Part shown: positions 1 to 8,482 of the stretch, piece by piece
Layout of the letters: each line of letters opens with the position of its first letter
Numbering within the stretch: position 1 is the stretch's first letter
NCBI GenBank assembly: GCA_963676905.2
Contig: CAXXVE010000002.1
Location: 259,846-323,845, forward strand
Direction of reading: 5' to 3'
DNA length: 64,000 nt
DNA from: Oceanispirochaeta sp963676905
GTDB lineage: Bacteria; Spirochaetota; Spirochaetia; DSM-2461
Notes under the pieces: model-generated
What the model saw: only the letters and a program-made list of their open reading frames with translations
What the model was told of the DNA's origin: nothing
Databases searched by the model: none
Made by a program: the position numbers and the translations under genes

Positions 1-218
1 GTTATCAGTACATAGGACTGGCCGATTCCAATAAGAAGAATCGGAGCGATCTGTCTGAGCAGGTTGCTTATATTTTTGCTTGAAAAGAATATCGGATTCA
101 GTATGCCGAAAACGATGCAGAGAATGATTAAACCGATGCTGACTGTGAGGACCTGTCCCATTCCTCTGACCGACATCATTCTTTTCCAGAAACTCCAGTG
201 TTTACCCTGTTCTATCAT
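1..218 (-). CDS. Sugar ABC transporter permease, N-terminal part
   Basis: Inner-membrane permease of a ribose/simple-sugar ABC importer (RbsC-like family). Only the first 72 or so codons are in the window; the gene runs off the low-coordinate edge. The reading frame starts at an ATG at 218 and shows a short charged N-terminus (residues 1-20), a first hydrophobic helix (about 22-40), then the family-typical stretch 'NPIFFSSKNISNLLRQ' and the start of a second helix. It lies 25 bp downstream of the RbsA-type ATPase stop codon, on the same strand, so it should be co-transcribed with it. The substrate cannot be read from this fragment. Confidence 0.85.
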   Translation of the reverse strand, partial: MIEQGKHWSFWKRMMSVRGMGQVLTVSIGLIILCIVFGILNPIFFSSKNISNLLRQIAPILLIGIGQSYVLI

Positions 219-243
219 AAAAAATCCAACCTTTTATTTCGTT

Positions 244-1746
244 CTATATTTTCTGTTCGAACCGTGTTGCCGATTCCATAACTTTTTCCTGGGTTACTTC
301 GTCAGACATATACTCACCGGTTATTCTTCCGTTGCACATGACTACGACTCTGTCGGCAATGCCTATGATTTCAGGCAGTTCTGATGATACGAAGAGGACT
401 CCGATGCCCTTTTCCTTCAGCTCATTCATCAGATTGTAGATTTCAACTTTTGCCGCTACATCGATGCCTCTTGTGGGCTCGTCAAACATAACAACTTTGC
501 TTTGCCGGGCGAGCCATTTTCCGACAACAATCTTCTGCTGGTTGCCTCCGGACAGGCTGGCTGCCGGATTCTCCTGGCTGGACATTTTCACCGAAAAAAT
601 CTCTTTGGTCGTCTCAACCATTTCCCGCTCTCTGGATCTGTTTACAACACCGAGAGGATTGCAGAGGATATCCAGATTGGGAAGGGCAATGTTTTCCCTT
701 ATTGAAAGTTTTGTGCAGAGACCGTCCTTCTTCCTGTCTTCCGGGGCAAGGACAATACCCCTGCGGATAGCTTCGGCGGGAGAGTTGATGGATATCTCTT
801 TCCCGTCCAGGTACAGCTCACCCGAGTCCTTGCGGTCTACACCGAAGATGGCTCTTGTCATTTCAGTCCGGCCGGCTCCCATCAGTCCGGCAAAGCCTAT
901 AATCTCTCCGGCATTGACCTTGAACGAGACGTCCTTGACCATCTTGCCGGCATTCAGATTCTTCACTTCAAATATTGTTTTTCCCTTCTTTACCGAGACT
1001 CTGGGAAACTGGTCGCTGATCTCACGCCCAACCATGTGGCTTATGATCTGATCCATTGTAAAATCACTGAAGTCGCCCCGGGTGATGAACTTGCCGTCCC
1101 TCATGATGGTGACCCTGTCCACAATATGCTTCAGCTCATCCAGCCTGTGGCTGATGTAGACAATACCGTGTCCCTGCTCCTTGAGGCGTCTGATAATCAG
1201 AAAGAGATCTTCTATCTCTTTGTTTGTAAGGGCGCTGGTGGGTTCATCCATTATCAGAATCTTTGCATTGCTTGAAAGGGCTTTGGCTATTTCAACCATC
1301 TGCTGCATGGATACAGGAAGATCCCCCACCAGGGTATCGATGTCCAGGTCAATCTGAAGCTCTTCAAGTACTTTGACGGCTTCCTCTCTCATCCTGTGAT
1401 TGTTCAGGACTCCGCCCATTCTGACGTTTTCCTTTCCAAGGAAAATGTTCTCCGCAACAGAAAGGTGGGGACACATATTCAGTTCCTGGTGAATTATAGC
1501 CACACCCAGCTGTTCGGCAGTCTTGGGCGAAATATCTTCGACGGTGTTTCCAAATAGGTTGATTGTTCCCTTGTCTTTGGTATAAACACCGCTGAGAATC
1601 TTTACGAGTGTTGATTTACCGGCTCCGTTTTCTCCAAGCAGGGCCATGACTTCACCGGAACAAAGTTCGAAGGAAACATTGTCCAGAGCTTTTACTCCGG
1701 GAAAGCTCTTTGAGATGTTTTCCATCTGTACAATTTTTTCATTCAT
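244..1746 (-). CDS. Sugar ABC transporter ATP-binding protein (RbsA/MglA type)
   Basis: Double-domain ATPase that energises a monosaccharide ABC importer. About 500 residues, the normal length. The first nucleotide-binding domain has Walker A GENGAGKST (residues 38-46), a signature region LPVSMQQMVEIAKALS and Walker B ILIMDEP. The second has the usual degenerate P-loop GLMGAGRTE, signature LSGGNQQK and Walker B VVMFDEPTRGID. I chose the ATG at 1746 because the domain starts a few residues later; an in-frame GTG at 1770 would add eight residues and neither start has a good ribosome-binding site. It sits between a motif-less ABC ATPase relative (upstream) and the permease (downstream). Confidence 0.93.
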   Translation of the reverse strand: MNEKIVQMENISKSFPGVKALDNVSFELCSGEVMALLGENGAGKSTLVKILSGVYTKDKGTINLFGNTVEDISPKTAEQLGVAIIHQELNMCPHLSVAENIFLGKENVRMGGVLNNHRMREEAVKVLEELQIDLDIDTLVGDLPVSMQQMVEIAKALSSNAKILIMDEPTSALTNKEIEDLFLIIRRLKEQGHGIVYISHRLDELKHIVDRVTIMRDGKFITRGDFSDFTMDQIISHMVGREISDQFPRVSVKKGKTIFEVKNLNAGKMVKDVSFKVNAGEIIGFAGLMGAGRTEMTRAIFGVDRKDSGELYLDGKEISINSPAEAIRRGIVLAPEDRKKDGLCTKLSIRENIALPNLDILCNPLGVVNRSREREMVETTKEIFSVKMSSQENPAASLSGGNQQKIVVGKWLARQSKVVMFDEPTRGIDVAAKVEIYNLMNELKEKGIGVLFVSSELPEIIGIADRVVVMCNGRITGEYMSDEVTQEKVMESATRFEQKI

Positions 1747-1795
1747 GTAATCAGTTAAATGCCGGTTCACAGATCTGTAAAGGAGGATGGATTTA

Positions 1796-3271
1796 CTAAT
1801 TAGGGGGTGAATCTTTGGAAAAGGAGAAAGAATTCAGTGTATGGAAATCTTTTTTTTCAATATGGCGGATACTGTTCCCCTTTCTGAACAGAATGAGCCT
1901 GTCGGCTATTCTGAGGGCATCGGAGATACTGAAGGTCAGAATTATAAGTCCAGTTCCCTGTTTCTGCAGAATGCTCATCAGCTTGATGATCTTGAGCCTC
2001 TGGTACATGTCGACCTCTGCAAAGGGCTGTATGCAGAAAAGAACATCCGGTTTCTGCAGGGATATTCTGTTGAAAATCAGTTTGTAACACTCGGTCAGAG
2101 AGAGGGAGTAGAGGCTCTGTGCATCAATGACGGGCCCTGCAATGCTCCTGTATTCATGACTTATATGGCGTTTATACCTCCTGCGGGTCCAGAAAAATCT
2201 GATCCTTTTGTCGATTGTAAAGCAGAGATTATCGAGATAGCTGATATCCTGAAACAGGGAGGTCTCAATCGGTTTTTCATCAAGAAATGCGAGTTTGCCG
2301 CCCGCCTTCCCGAGGGGGCTTCCGGATATAAGCAGTGCTCCGCTCCGGGGGGGCTTTCTCTTTCTGAGGAGTCCCGAAAGGGGAGCGTTAATTGAATGAT
2401 CCAGATCCAGCAGCACCAGGCACTCTCCCGCCTTGAGGCTGAATGATATGTCGTGTAGATTCTCTTCGCAGAGATTCCTTGCCGTGAGAACTTCCCTTGC
2501 TTTATCCGGTCGTGATTCGTCCTTTTCTCTTTCCGAGAAGTCCCTGAAGAAACCGTGGGGAAAGCGTGAAATTACGTCCTGGGTCATCTGGTCTTTATGG
2601 AGGTTTTTGACTATCTGGCCGTTTTCCATGAGTACACAGCGGTGGCAGTAGGTGAAGATCTCCTCGTAGTGGTTGCAGATGTAGAGATAGGAAATCCCTT
2701 TGGATTCCGCGTAATATTCCATAATTGAAAGAAGCCTTCTAAGGTCATAGGGGCTTGCCGTATTGCTCAGGTCGCAGACAATGACAAGGCGGACTCCGGC
2801 CACAATGGACTTGATCAGCTCAACGACTTTTTTTTCAAAAAAAGTGAGTTCGTCCACATACTTGTACGGCGGTATCTCAATATTCACCTCGGCGCAGAGC
2901 CTGTTGAACTGCTCATTCAGTACGGTTCTGTTTATAAGGTATTTTTTCATTCCCTTGCGGACTACAAAGACATTTTCCGCCACTGACATCGTGTCGATCA
3001 GGCCGCTCTTGCTCTCCAGAATATAAACGGGGTTTCCCGACTGCCTCGGTTTACGGTAGTCATTGACAAGAACCTCCGACAGCCAGACGTATCCGTAGTG
3101 GATGGGATTGTTGTGTTCTATAAGCCGGATCAGCTCTTCAAGGCCCTGGGAGTTAACAGGGAGAAGGCCGAGTATCTCTCCCTTGAAGATCCGCATGTTG
3201 AAGCTGTTTAAAATAGCAGAACCTTCTCCTGTCAGGGTTACCCTGTCGAATCTGAAGAGCTCCTCTTTCAC
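1796..3271 (-). CDS. Degenerate RbsA-like double ABC domain protein lacking nucleotide-binding motifs
   Basis: 491 residues, collinear in layout with the neighbouring RbsA-type ATPase (two half-repeats, each ending in a hydrophobic strand followed by 'CVLMENGQIV' or 'RLILFRKGN'). Every catalytic motif is gone. Where Walker A should be, the first half reads GLLPVNSQGLEEL and the second VLLDLDHSINAPL. The signature LSGGQ is replaced by LTFFEKKVV and LSLTECYKL. Walker B lacks the Asp-Glu pair (VIVCDLSNT and LFCIQPFAE). The frame is open over its whole length, so this is a maintained gene rather than decay. Its start overlaps the sensor kinase stop by 4 bp (ATGA). It is probably a regulatory or structural subunit linking the kinase pair to the transporter; function unproven. 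Confidence 0.8.
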   Translation of the reverse strand: MKEELFRFDRVTLTGEGSAILNSFNMRIFKGEILGLLPVNSQGLEELIRLIEHNNPIHYGYVWLSEVLVNDYRKPRQSGNPVYILESKSGLIDTMSVAENVFVVRKGMKKYLINRTVLNEQFNRLCAEVNIEIPPYKYVDELTFFEKKVVELIKSIVAGVRLVIVCDLSNTASPYDLRRLLSIMEYYAESKGISYLYICNHYEEIFTYCHRCVLMENGQIVKNLHKDQMTQDVISRFPHGFFRDFSEREKDESRPDKAREVLTARNLCEENLHDISFSLKAGECLVLLDLDHSINAPLSGLLRKRKPPRSGALLISGSPLGKAGGKLAFLDEKPIETSLFQDISYLDNLCFTIDKRIRFFWTRRRYKRHISHEYRSIAGPVIDAQSLYSLSLTECYKLIFNRISLQKPDVLFCIQPFAEVDMYQRLKIIKLMSILQKQGTGLIILTFSISDALRIADRLILFRKGNSIRHIEKKDFHTLNSFSFSKDSPPN

Positions 3272-4293
3272 AGCTCCTCCCGGGATTGTTCAGTGAGGCT
3301 GGGAAGGAATATTTCCACATCACTCCCCACATTGGGGGTACTTGTAATGGTTACGCCGTACTGTTCGCCGAAGAGGAGTTTGATCCTGTTGTTCACATTG
3401 AGAATGGCAATTCCCGTATGCCCGGGGCTCTCCTTCTCATAGTTCCCCAGACTTCGTTCAGAGAGGGATTCATGGAGCTTGCTCAAGCTGGCATTGTTCA
3501 TGCCTATTCCGTCGTCACTGACTGTTATAATCAGGTTCCGCTCTGTTTTCTCAATCCGTACGGTCAGTACTCCGTCTCCGACCTTGCGTTCCAGTCCGTG
3601 GATAATCCCGTTTTCCACAATGGGCTGGAGAATCAGCTTGGGAAGCTTGTAGCGGGACAGTTCTTCGGTTATATCCACGTCTCTTAAAATTCTCAGCTGC
3701 AGCCTCTTGCCGAATCGGTACTGCTGGATAAGAAAATATGTCTGTACGCTGTCCAGTTCATTTTCAAGAGATACAAGATTGTCCATATTGCTGATGGTGT
3801 AGCGGAAGAATCTGGAGAGGGCCTCTGTCATTTCGGCTATCGAGGTGAGGCCGGCTTCCATGGCTTCGCTCCGGATACCCTCCAGGGTGTTGTAGAGAAA
3901 GTGGGGGTTTATCTGATTCTGAAGAGCCAGGAACTGCTCCTGCCTTTTTCCGGCCTGAAGAAAGTCCCGGGTATCAAGAAGTTTGTTGATTCTGTACACC
4001 ATGCCCTGCATGCCCTCGCTGTAGGGGATGTCAATCTTATAAATTTCATCCAGAGTGAGACCCGCAGTAAAGAGCCTGAGGATCTTTTCTGTCTCCCGGA
4101 AGGGCCGGTGAACTCGCAATGCAAAGAACAGGATTCCCGCAGCGAAGTAGAGGGTGAAGAGCAGGGGGCCTGTCAATGTGACCCTCCCCGTGAACCACAG
4201 ACCCCAGAGTATGCAGAGGTTTACGGCGCTTCCCAGGCAGACAAAAAGGAACAGGTAGTAGATGCGGTTCAGAAGAGGTCTTTTCAGGCTCAT
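3268..4293 (-). CDS. Sensor histidine kinase, LytS/YesM family
   Basis: Membrane sensor kinase of a two-component system. Two hydrophobic helices at about residues 10-33 and 40-58 leave almost no extracytoplasmic loop, so it lacks the large sensor domain of typical YesM proteins. The His_kinase motif QNQINPHFLYNTLEG places the phospho-acceptor at His131. The ATPase domain follows, with the N box 'LQPIVENGIIHGLE' and G box 'VSDDGIGM'. It is encoded 3 bp after the response regulator and overlaps the degenerate ABC protein, so all three should be made together. With no sensor domain, it may take its signal from a partner protein such as the adjacent ABC-like protein or the sugar transporter; that is inference. 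Confidence 0.92.
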   Translation of the reverse strand: MSLKRPLLNRIYYLFLFVCLGSAVNLCILWGLWFTGRVTLTGPLLFTLYFAAGILFFALRVHRPFRETEKILRLFTAGLTLDEIYKIDIPYSEGMQGMVYRINKLLDTRDFLQAGKRQEQFLALQNQINPHFLYNTLEGIRSEAMEAGLTSIAEMTEALSRFFRYTISNMDNLVSLENELDSVQTYFLIQQYRFGKRLQLRILRDVDITEELSRYKLPKLILQPIVENGIIHGLERKVGDGVLTVRIEKTERNLIITVSDDGIGMNNASLSKLHESLSERSLGNYEKESPGHTGIAILNVNNRIKLLFGEQYGVTITSTPNVGSDVEIFLPSLTEQSREEL

Positions 4294-4296
4294 GAA

Positions 4297-5943
4297 TCAA
4301 CCGTAAATTTTCCGGAATTCACTGGGCTTCAGTCCGGTATGCTTTTTGAAAAGTTTTGTAAAATATTTTGTGTCGTTGTATCCCACATCAGAGGCTATGG
4401 ACGAGACTGTCCTGTTGCCTGACCTGAGAATCTCCTTCGCCTTCTCCATCCGGACGGCCGTCAGGTAATCAAGGAATCCTTCGCCAGTCTGTTGTTTGAA
4501 AAGAGCGCTGAAATAGGAGCCGCTCAATCCTGCCGACAGGGCTACCTTGTCAAGGGAGAGGGTATTCTCGCTGTAGTTCCGGGATATATAGATCTTTGCA
4601 TCCCGTATAGGCTGACTGTCCTCCTGTTCCTTGACAGCCTTCAGGCTTGAGAATTGAGAGTGAATAAGATCTTTCAGATACTGGTTTATCTGACCCGTAC
4701 TCTTGAGAAGGTTCAGATCCCTGTCAAACTCCTTTTCAACCTCCTGGACGGAGAGATCCCTGTAGTTTCTGTCCTTAAGAAGCAGGAAAAACCGGTGTCC
4801 CGCCTCCCTTACAGTTTCAAGTACCATCATCCCTGTGCTGTGATCCTCGTTGACAAGCTGGTCCATAAGGGTCTCTACAGCCGAAATCCCCGCTTCCGAA
4901 TCGAGTAGGTCGCAAACCGGTTCCATCTTTCTGTTCCACTCAGCAAGATATTTATCGCAAATCCCCTTTTCGTATTTGGGAAGGTCCTCAAACATATAGA
5001 TTCCAGGTGTCAGAAGCCTCTCTGCAATGAGAAGCTCCGTGTCTTTCCATGATGCCCGGAGCTCTTCGGGTTGGAGAACCGGACTGCCCAGTGAAAAGAA
5101 AATCTCCGATGACTCGAAAATCTTCATGTTGACAGTCAATTCATTGTATATAAGCCGCAGCTTGTGACGTATCTCGTTTTTGGAGGAGGCCGGAAAGTTT
5201 ATAAGGAGATAAATTCTGCACTCTTTCTCAACATACTCATAGTCAAAGCAGTGGCTGTTCAGATGCATCTGGAAGAGGCTGTCCGCTTTTTCAGACATCC
5301 TCTCCATTATTTTTCCCGAGAAAGATCCGGGACTGCAGTCCAGCTTGAACTGGATAATCTGCAGGTTCCCCTCCTGAAAGCTGAATCCGTAGGATTCGTT
5401 AATGGCTTTTATAGAATTGACTGATCCGGAGGGGCTTGAAAACACATACTCTGTAAAAAAATCTTTCCTGAGCTTTTTCTTGCTCCTGTCCCACTTTTCC
5501 TGAAGCTGAAGGCTTGACTGCTCACTCTTTCTTTTGGCTATAAACTTCCGGGAGATCCTGTAGAGTGTATCGTTCAGCTCTGTCTGTTTAATGGGTTTGA
5601 GCAGATAGTCCTCCACTCCGTATCGCAGGGCTTTATGGGCATACTCAAACTGGTGGTGACCGCTGATTATAATAAACTCAACCTTATGGTTCTGCTCCTT
5701 TATTTTGGCAATGAGTTCCAAACCGTCCATTCCGGGCATTCTTATATCGGTAATAACAAGATCGGGCTGTTCCTGCCTTATCAGATTCAGACCCTCAAGA
5801 CCGTTGTAGGCGGTTCCGACAACAGTCATCTGATGCTGTTCCCAGTCGGCAAGCTGCAGAACAAGACGGCAGACTTTTTCTTCATCATCCAGAACAGCAA
5901 CAGTAATAGGAGAGAGTTCATTAGTGGACGTACTATCATTCAT
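4297..5943 (-). CDS. Response regulator with AraC-type DNA-binding domain (YesN family)
   Basis: Cytoplasmic transcription regulator, 548 residues. The receiver domain (about residues 13-130) has the acidic pocket DDEE at 19-22, the phospho-acceptor Asp66 in TDIRMPGMDG and the conserved Lys in YLLKPIK. A long middle linker (about 140-430) is typical of YesN proteins. The C-terminal AraC domain has two helix-turn-helix motifs, around 'LSLDKVALSAGLSGSYFSAL' and 'TVSSIASDVGYNDTKYFTKL'. It is the first gene of the minus-strand sugar-transport block and pairs with the YesM-type kinase that follows. A five-codon ORF with a better-placed ribosome-binding site overlaps its start (see separate entry). 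Confidence 0.93.
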   Translation of the reverse strand: MNDSTSTNELSPITVAVLDDEEKVCRLVLQLADWEQHQMTVVGTAYNGLEGLNLIRQEQPDLVITDIRMPGMDGLELIAKIKEQNHKVEFIIISGHHQFEYAHKALRYGVEDYLLKPIKQTELNDTLYRISRKFIAKRKSEQSSLQLQEKWDRSKKKLRKDFFTEYVFSSPSGSVNSIKAINESYGFSFQEGNLQIIQFKLDCSPGSFSGKIMERMSEKADSLFQMHLNSHCFDYEYVEKECRIYLLINFPASSKNEIRHKLRLIYNELTVNMKIFESSEIFFSLGSPVLQPEELRASWKDTELLIAERLLTPGIYMFEDLPKYEKGICDKYLAEWNRKMEPVCDLLDSEAGISAVETLMDQLVNEDHSTGMMVLETVREAGHRFFLLLKDRNYRDLSVQEVEKEFDRDLNLLKSTGQINQYLKDLIHSQFSSLKAVKEQEDSQPIRDAKIYISRNYSENTLSLDKVALSAGLSGSYFSALFKQQTGEGFLDYLTAVRMEKAKEILRSGNRTVSSIASDVGYNDTKYFTKLFKKHTGLKPSEFRKIYG

Positions 5944-5953
5944 AATCGACCAT
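5936..5953 (-). other. Five-codon leader ORF overlapping the response regulator start
   Basis: On the minus strand the best Shine-Dalgarno sequence (AAGAGG) lies 7 nt before an ATG at 5953, which opens an ORF of only five codons (MVDYE, stop TGA at 5938-5936). That ORF overlaps the regulator's own ATG at 5943, which is about 17 nt from the ribosome-binding site. The layout suggests that the regulator is translated by coupling or re-initiation. This is a reading of the sequence only. Confidence 0.35.
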
Positions 5954-6064
5954 ATTATTCCTCTTTAGGGTTTCCGTCGAGGTATTTCTGATGATTCCAT
6001 CTTGCAGCAGTACTTTCAGAAAGGCAGCCTGTATTAAATGAAATCACTGAAATATTTCAAAATA

Positions 6065-6078
6065 TGTAACCGATAACA
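6065..6078. promoter_or_regulatory. LacI/CcpA-type operator-like site 1
   Basis: TGTAACCGATAACA resembles the 14 bp pseudo-palindromic operator of LacI-family regulators. It lies in the 300 bp between the divergent response regulator (5943, minus) and SIS gene (6241, plus). A TTGACA hexamer follows at 6088-6093. No LacI-family gene is in the window. Confidence 0.4.
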
Positions 6079-6159
6079 TCTAATTTCTTGACATAATCCG
6101 GTTTATAAGTCCTTTAAATGTGTTTTTAAGACTTTCATTTTTTATTATTGCAGATATAA

Positions 6160-6173
6160 TGAAACCGGTTACA
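6160..6173. promoter_or_regulatory. LacI/CcpA-type operator-like site 2
   Basis: TGAAACCGGTTACA is a near-perfect palindrome centred on ACCGGT, of the LacI-family operator type, 67 bp before the SIS gene start. It shares the TGNAACCG half with site 1, whose first base is 95 bp away. The pair suggests control of this divergent sugar region by a LacI-type regulator encoded elsewhere. Confidence 0.45.
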
Positions 6174-6240
6174 TCCCCTTGGGCCTCTCATTTATACGGC
6201 CGCATTTACATCACAGGGCAAGTTTGTAAAAGGATCAATA

Positions 6241-6897
6241 ATGGACATATCGATATCATTTAAACATTACTGGACCCGGTTCGCAGGAAAATATCCCGTT
6301 CTTGCAGATTTGGAAGGACCTTTATATGAAGCCGCTTCGGGGATCTGCTCGGCCTATGAGAAAAAGGGGAAACTTCTAATTGCGGGAAATGGAGGAAGCG
6401 CAGCCGACGCCGATCACATCATTGGCGAGCTGGGCAAGGGCTTTGTGTTAAAAAGGTCCCTCTCCAGGGAACAGAGGACCCTTTTAAACAGGGATACACG
6501 CTGGGGCGAGAAGCTGCTGCCCTTTCTTCAGCAGGGGCTTCCTGCCATAAACCTGCTCTCAATGCCTGCGCTTAATTCCGCCTTCGGAAATGACCAGAAT
6601 GCCGCGGTGACGGCTGCTCAGAACCTCCTTACTTTTGCCTCCGGTGACGATCTCTTCCTGGGGCTCTCCACATCAGGGAATTCCGAAAACATCGTACTCG
6701 CCGCATACACAGCCCGGCAGCTCGGCCTTCGGGTTATATGCATGACGGGAAGAAAGGTGAGCCTGCTCTCGGAGCTGAGTGATACAGCCATCCGTGTCCC
6801 GGCAGATGAAACTTTTGAGATTCAGGAGTACCATCTTCCTGTCTATCACTTTCTCTGTCTGGTGGTGGAGCATTATTTTTTCGGCGAGGAGGGCTGA
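6241..6897 (+). CDS. SIS-domain sugar-phosphate isomerase, GmhA-like
   Basis: 218 residues, one SIS (sugar isomerase) domain. The phosphate-binding stretch LIAGNGGSAADADHIIGELG (about residues 47-66) and the later 'GLSTSGNSENIVLAA' are those of the phosphoheptose isomerase (GmhA/DiaA) group. Known members convert sedoheptulose 7-phosphate to heptose 7-phosphate or bind related ketose phosphates; the substrate here is not shown. There is an insertion of about 25 residues after 'GELGKGFVLKR' compared with short GmhA proteins. The ROK kinase begins 1 bp after its stop, so the two form a unit, probably handling the sugar taken up by the divergent ABC system. Confidence 0.85.
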   Translation: MDISISFKHYWTRFAGKYPVLADLEGPLYEAASGICSAYEKKGKLLIAGNGGSAADADHIIGELGKGFVLKRSLSREQRTLLNRDTRWGEKLLPFLQQGLPAINLLSMPALNSAFGNDQNAAVTAAQNLLTFASGDDLFLGLSTSGNSENIVLAAYTARQLGLRVICMTGRKVSLLSELSDTAIRVPADETFEIQEYHLPVYHFLCLVVEHYFFGEEG

Positions 6898-6898
6898 C

Positions 6899-7789
6899 GT
6901 GCTGATCGGAATTGATATCGGAGGTACAAAAACTGCAGTTATATGGGGAAAGGAAGACGGGACTGTCACTGACAGAGTCCAGTTTCCCACAGGCCCCTGG
7001 CAGGACACCCTTGACCGCTGCATCAGTATCCTTCGAGAGGCCGGCGGGATTGAAGGAGCTTCGGCTGTGGGAATCAGCTGCGGAGGGCCTCTGGATTCTC
7101 AAAAGGGTGTGATTCAGTCCCCTCCGAACCTTCCCGGGTGGGATAATGTGCCGGTTACCCGCTTTTTTTCAGAGAGCCTCGGCATTCCGGCATTCCTTGA
7201 AAACGATGCTAACGCCGGGGCGCTGGCGGAGTGGACCTGGGGGGTTGTGAAGGGGTGCCGCAACATGCTTTTTCTTACCTTCGGGACAGGGCTGGGAGCC
7301 GGAATCATCCTGGACGGACGGCTTTATCGTGGGACCACTGGAATGGCCGGAGAGCTGGGCCACTGGAGGCTGGAAGACACAGGGCCTGAAGGGTATGGAA
7401 AGAGAGGCTCTTTTGAAGGCTTCTGCAGCGGCGGAGGAATCTCCCGGCTCCACAAAATGAATACGGGAGAAGAGTTCACTGCAGAGAAAATCTGCCGTCT
7501 GGCCGGGCAGGGCGATCCTTCCTGCCTGGATACGGTTGAGACAAGCGCCCGGCATCTGGGAGCGGGGCTTTCACTCGTTATTGATCTATTGAATCCCCAG
7601 TACATTGTCCTTGGAAGCATTTATGTCCGCTCCGGGGAGCTGTTCAGACAGAAGATGGAGGATGTAATCCGGGAAGAGGTCCTCCCTGAGGCAGGACGCT
7701 GCTGTCGTATTGTTCCCTCAAGCCTGAAGGAGAGTATAGGCGATCTGGCCGCTCTGTCAGTGGCCGCTCATAAATCCCATTCACTCTAG
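6899..7789 (+). CDS. ROK-family sugar kinase
   Basis: 297 residues from a GTG at 6899, which follows the SIS stop by 1 bp and has GAGGAGGG upstream; longer readings into the SIS gene are not supported. The N-terminal ATP-binding loop is GIDIGGTKTAV (about residues 4-14), and the catalytic region has 'LENDANAGALAEW' with the base Asp, then 'FGTGLGAGIILDG' and 'GELGHW'. The zinc-binding Cys cluster of classical ROK glucokinases and repressors is missing: the corresponding loop reads GKRGSFEGFCSGGGI. There is no N-terminal helix-turn-helix, so this is a kinase, not a repressor. Likely substrate: the hexose or amino sugar handled by the neighbouring isomerase and transporter. Confidence 0.88.
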   Translation: MLIGIDIGGTKTAVIWGKEDGTVTDRVQFPTGPWQDTLDRCISILREAGGIEGASAVGISCGGPLDSQKGVIQSPPNLPGWDNVPVTRFFSESLGIPAFLENDANAGALAEWTWGVVKGCRNMLFLTFGTGLGAGIILDGRLYRGTTGMAGELGHWRLEDTGPEGYGKRGSFEGFCSGGGISRLHKMNTGEEFTAEKICRLAGQGDPSCLDTVETSARHLGAGLSLVIDLLNPQYIVLGSIYVRSGELFRQKMEDVIREEVLPEAGRCCRIVPSSLKESIGDLAALSVAAHKSHSL

Positions 7790-8415
7790 ACGTGGGCTTT
7801 CCACTGGGACGGCTCAAGTTTCATATCTGAAAAACGGGCTGTGAAGGACGAGTCCCCGGGGCTGCAGGCATAAAAGCCGAACCGGACTGTACTTTCTGCA
7901 GGCATCGGAGGGTCCGCCTTGCCCATCAAAGAGCTTGTTTCTCCCAGTGTGTGAAGGTGGAAGACCCTCATCTGGCTGAACTCTCTTCCGTTCCCGGAGT
8001 ACTCAATCAGAAAGTCAGGTCCCCGCCGGCTCAGGCGGTACCATATTTCGGAGGGCAGGGGGATATCGCTGGTGGCCCAGTCGGAATAGCCCGAGTTTGT
8101 GACCACACTACCCAGACGGGAGAAGTCGTTGTTCTCATATTCTATAGAGGCCTTGAACCAGTTTTCACTGTCTTTATAGATAATCAGGCCGCACTGATCG
8201 AACTGATGTTGATACTGGAAGCTGACCCGGGTTGTAAAGGAGAAGTTTTCACTGCTTGAAAAGAGAAGGGCAGGTGCGTTGTCATTCCTGAATCCATAGT
8301 AGGACCTCTGCCAGAAGTCGGTCCCCGGATCGGTTATGATTTCTACACTCTCGTCAGTCATTCTGAAATCCGACGGTTTGTTAATCCATTCACCCGCCGC
8401 AAGATCAATCATCAT
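7786..8415 (-). CDS. DUF1349 concanavalin-like protein
   Basis: 209 residues matching the DUF1349 family (small beta-sandwich proteins of the concanavalin A-like fold). Family-typical stretches are 'DFWQRSYYGFRNDNAPALL', 'QFDQCGLIIYKDSENWFKASIEY', and the final 'VRFGFYACSPGDSSFTARFSDMKL'. There is no signal peptide, so it should be cytoplasmic. Start chosen at the ATG at 8415, with AGGAGG placed ideally; an ATG two bases further on the reading strand (8412) is equally possible. It converges with the ROK kinase and overlaps its end by 4 bp. The molecular role of the family is not established. Confidence 0.85.
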   Translation of the reverse strand: MMIDLAAGEWINKPSDFRMTDESVEIITDPGTDFWQRSYYGFRNDNAPALLFSSSENFSFTTRVSFQYQHQFDQCGLIIYKDSENWFKASIEYENNDFSRLGSVVTNSGYSDWATSDIPLPSEIWYRLSRRGPDFLIEYSGNGREFSQMRVFHLHTLGETSSLMGKADPPMPAESTVRFGFYACSPGDSSFTARFSDMKLEPSQWKAHV

Positions 8416-8482
8416 AAGAACCTCCTGGCCGCACCCCGTGCGCTTAGAGTATATCAGGCAATGACCTTTCTTTCATCGAAAA

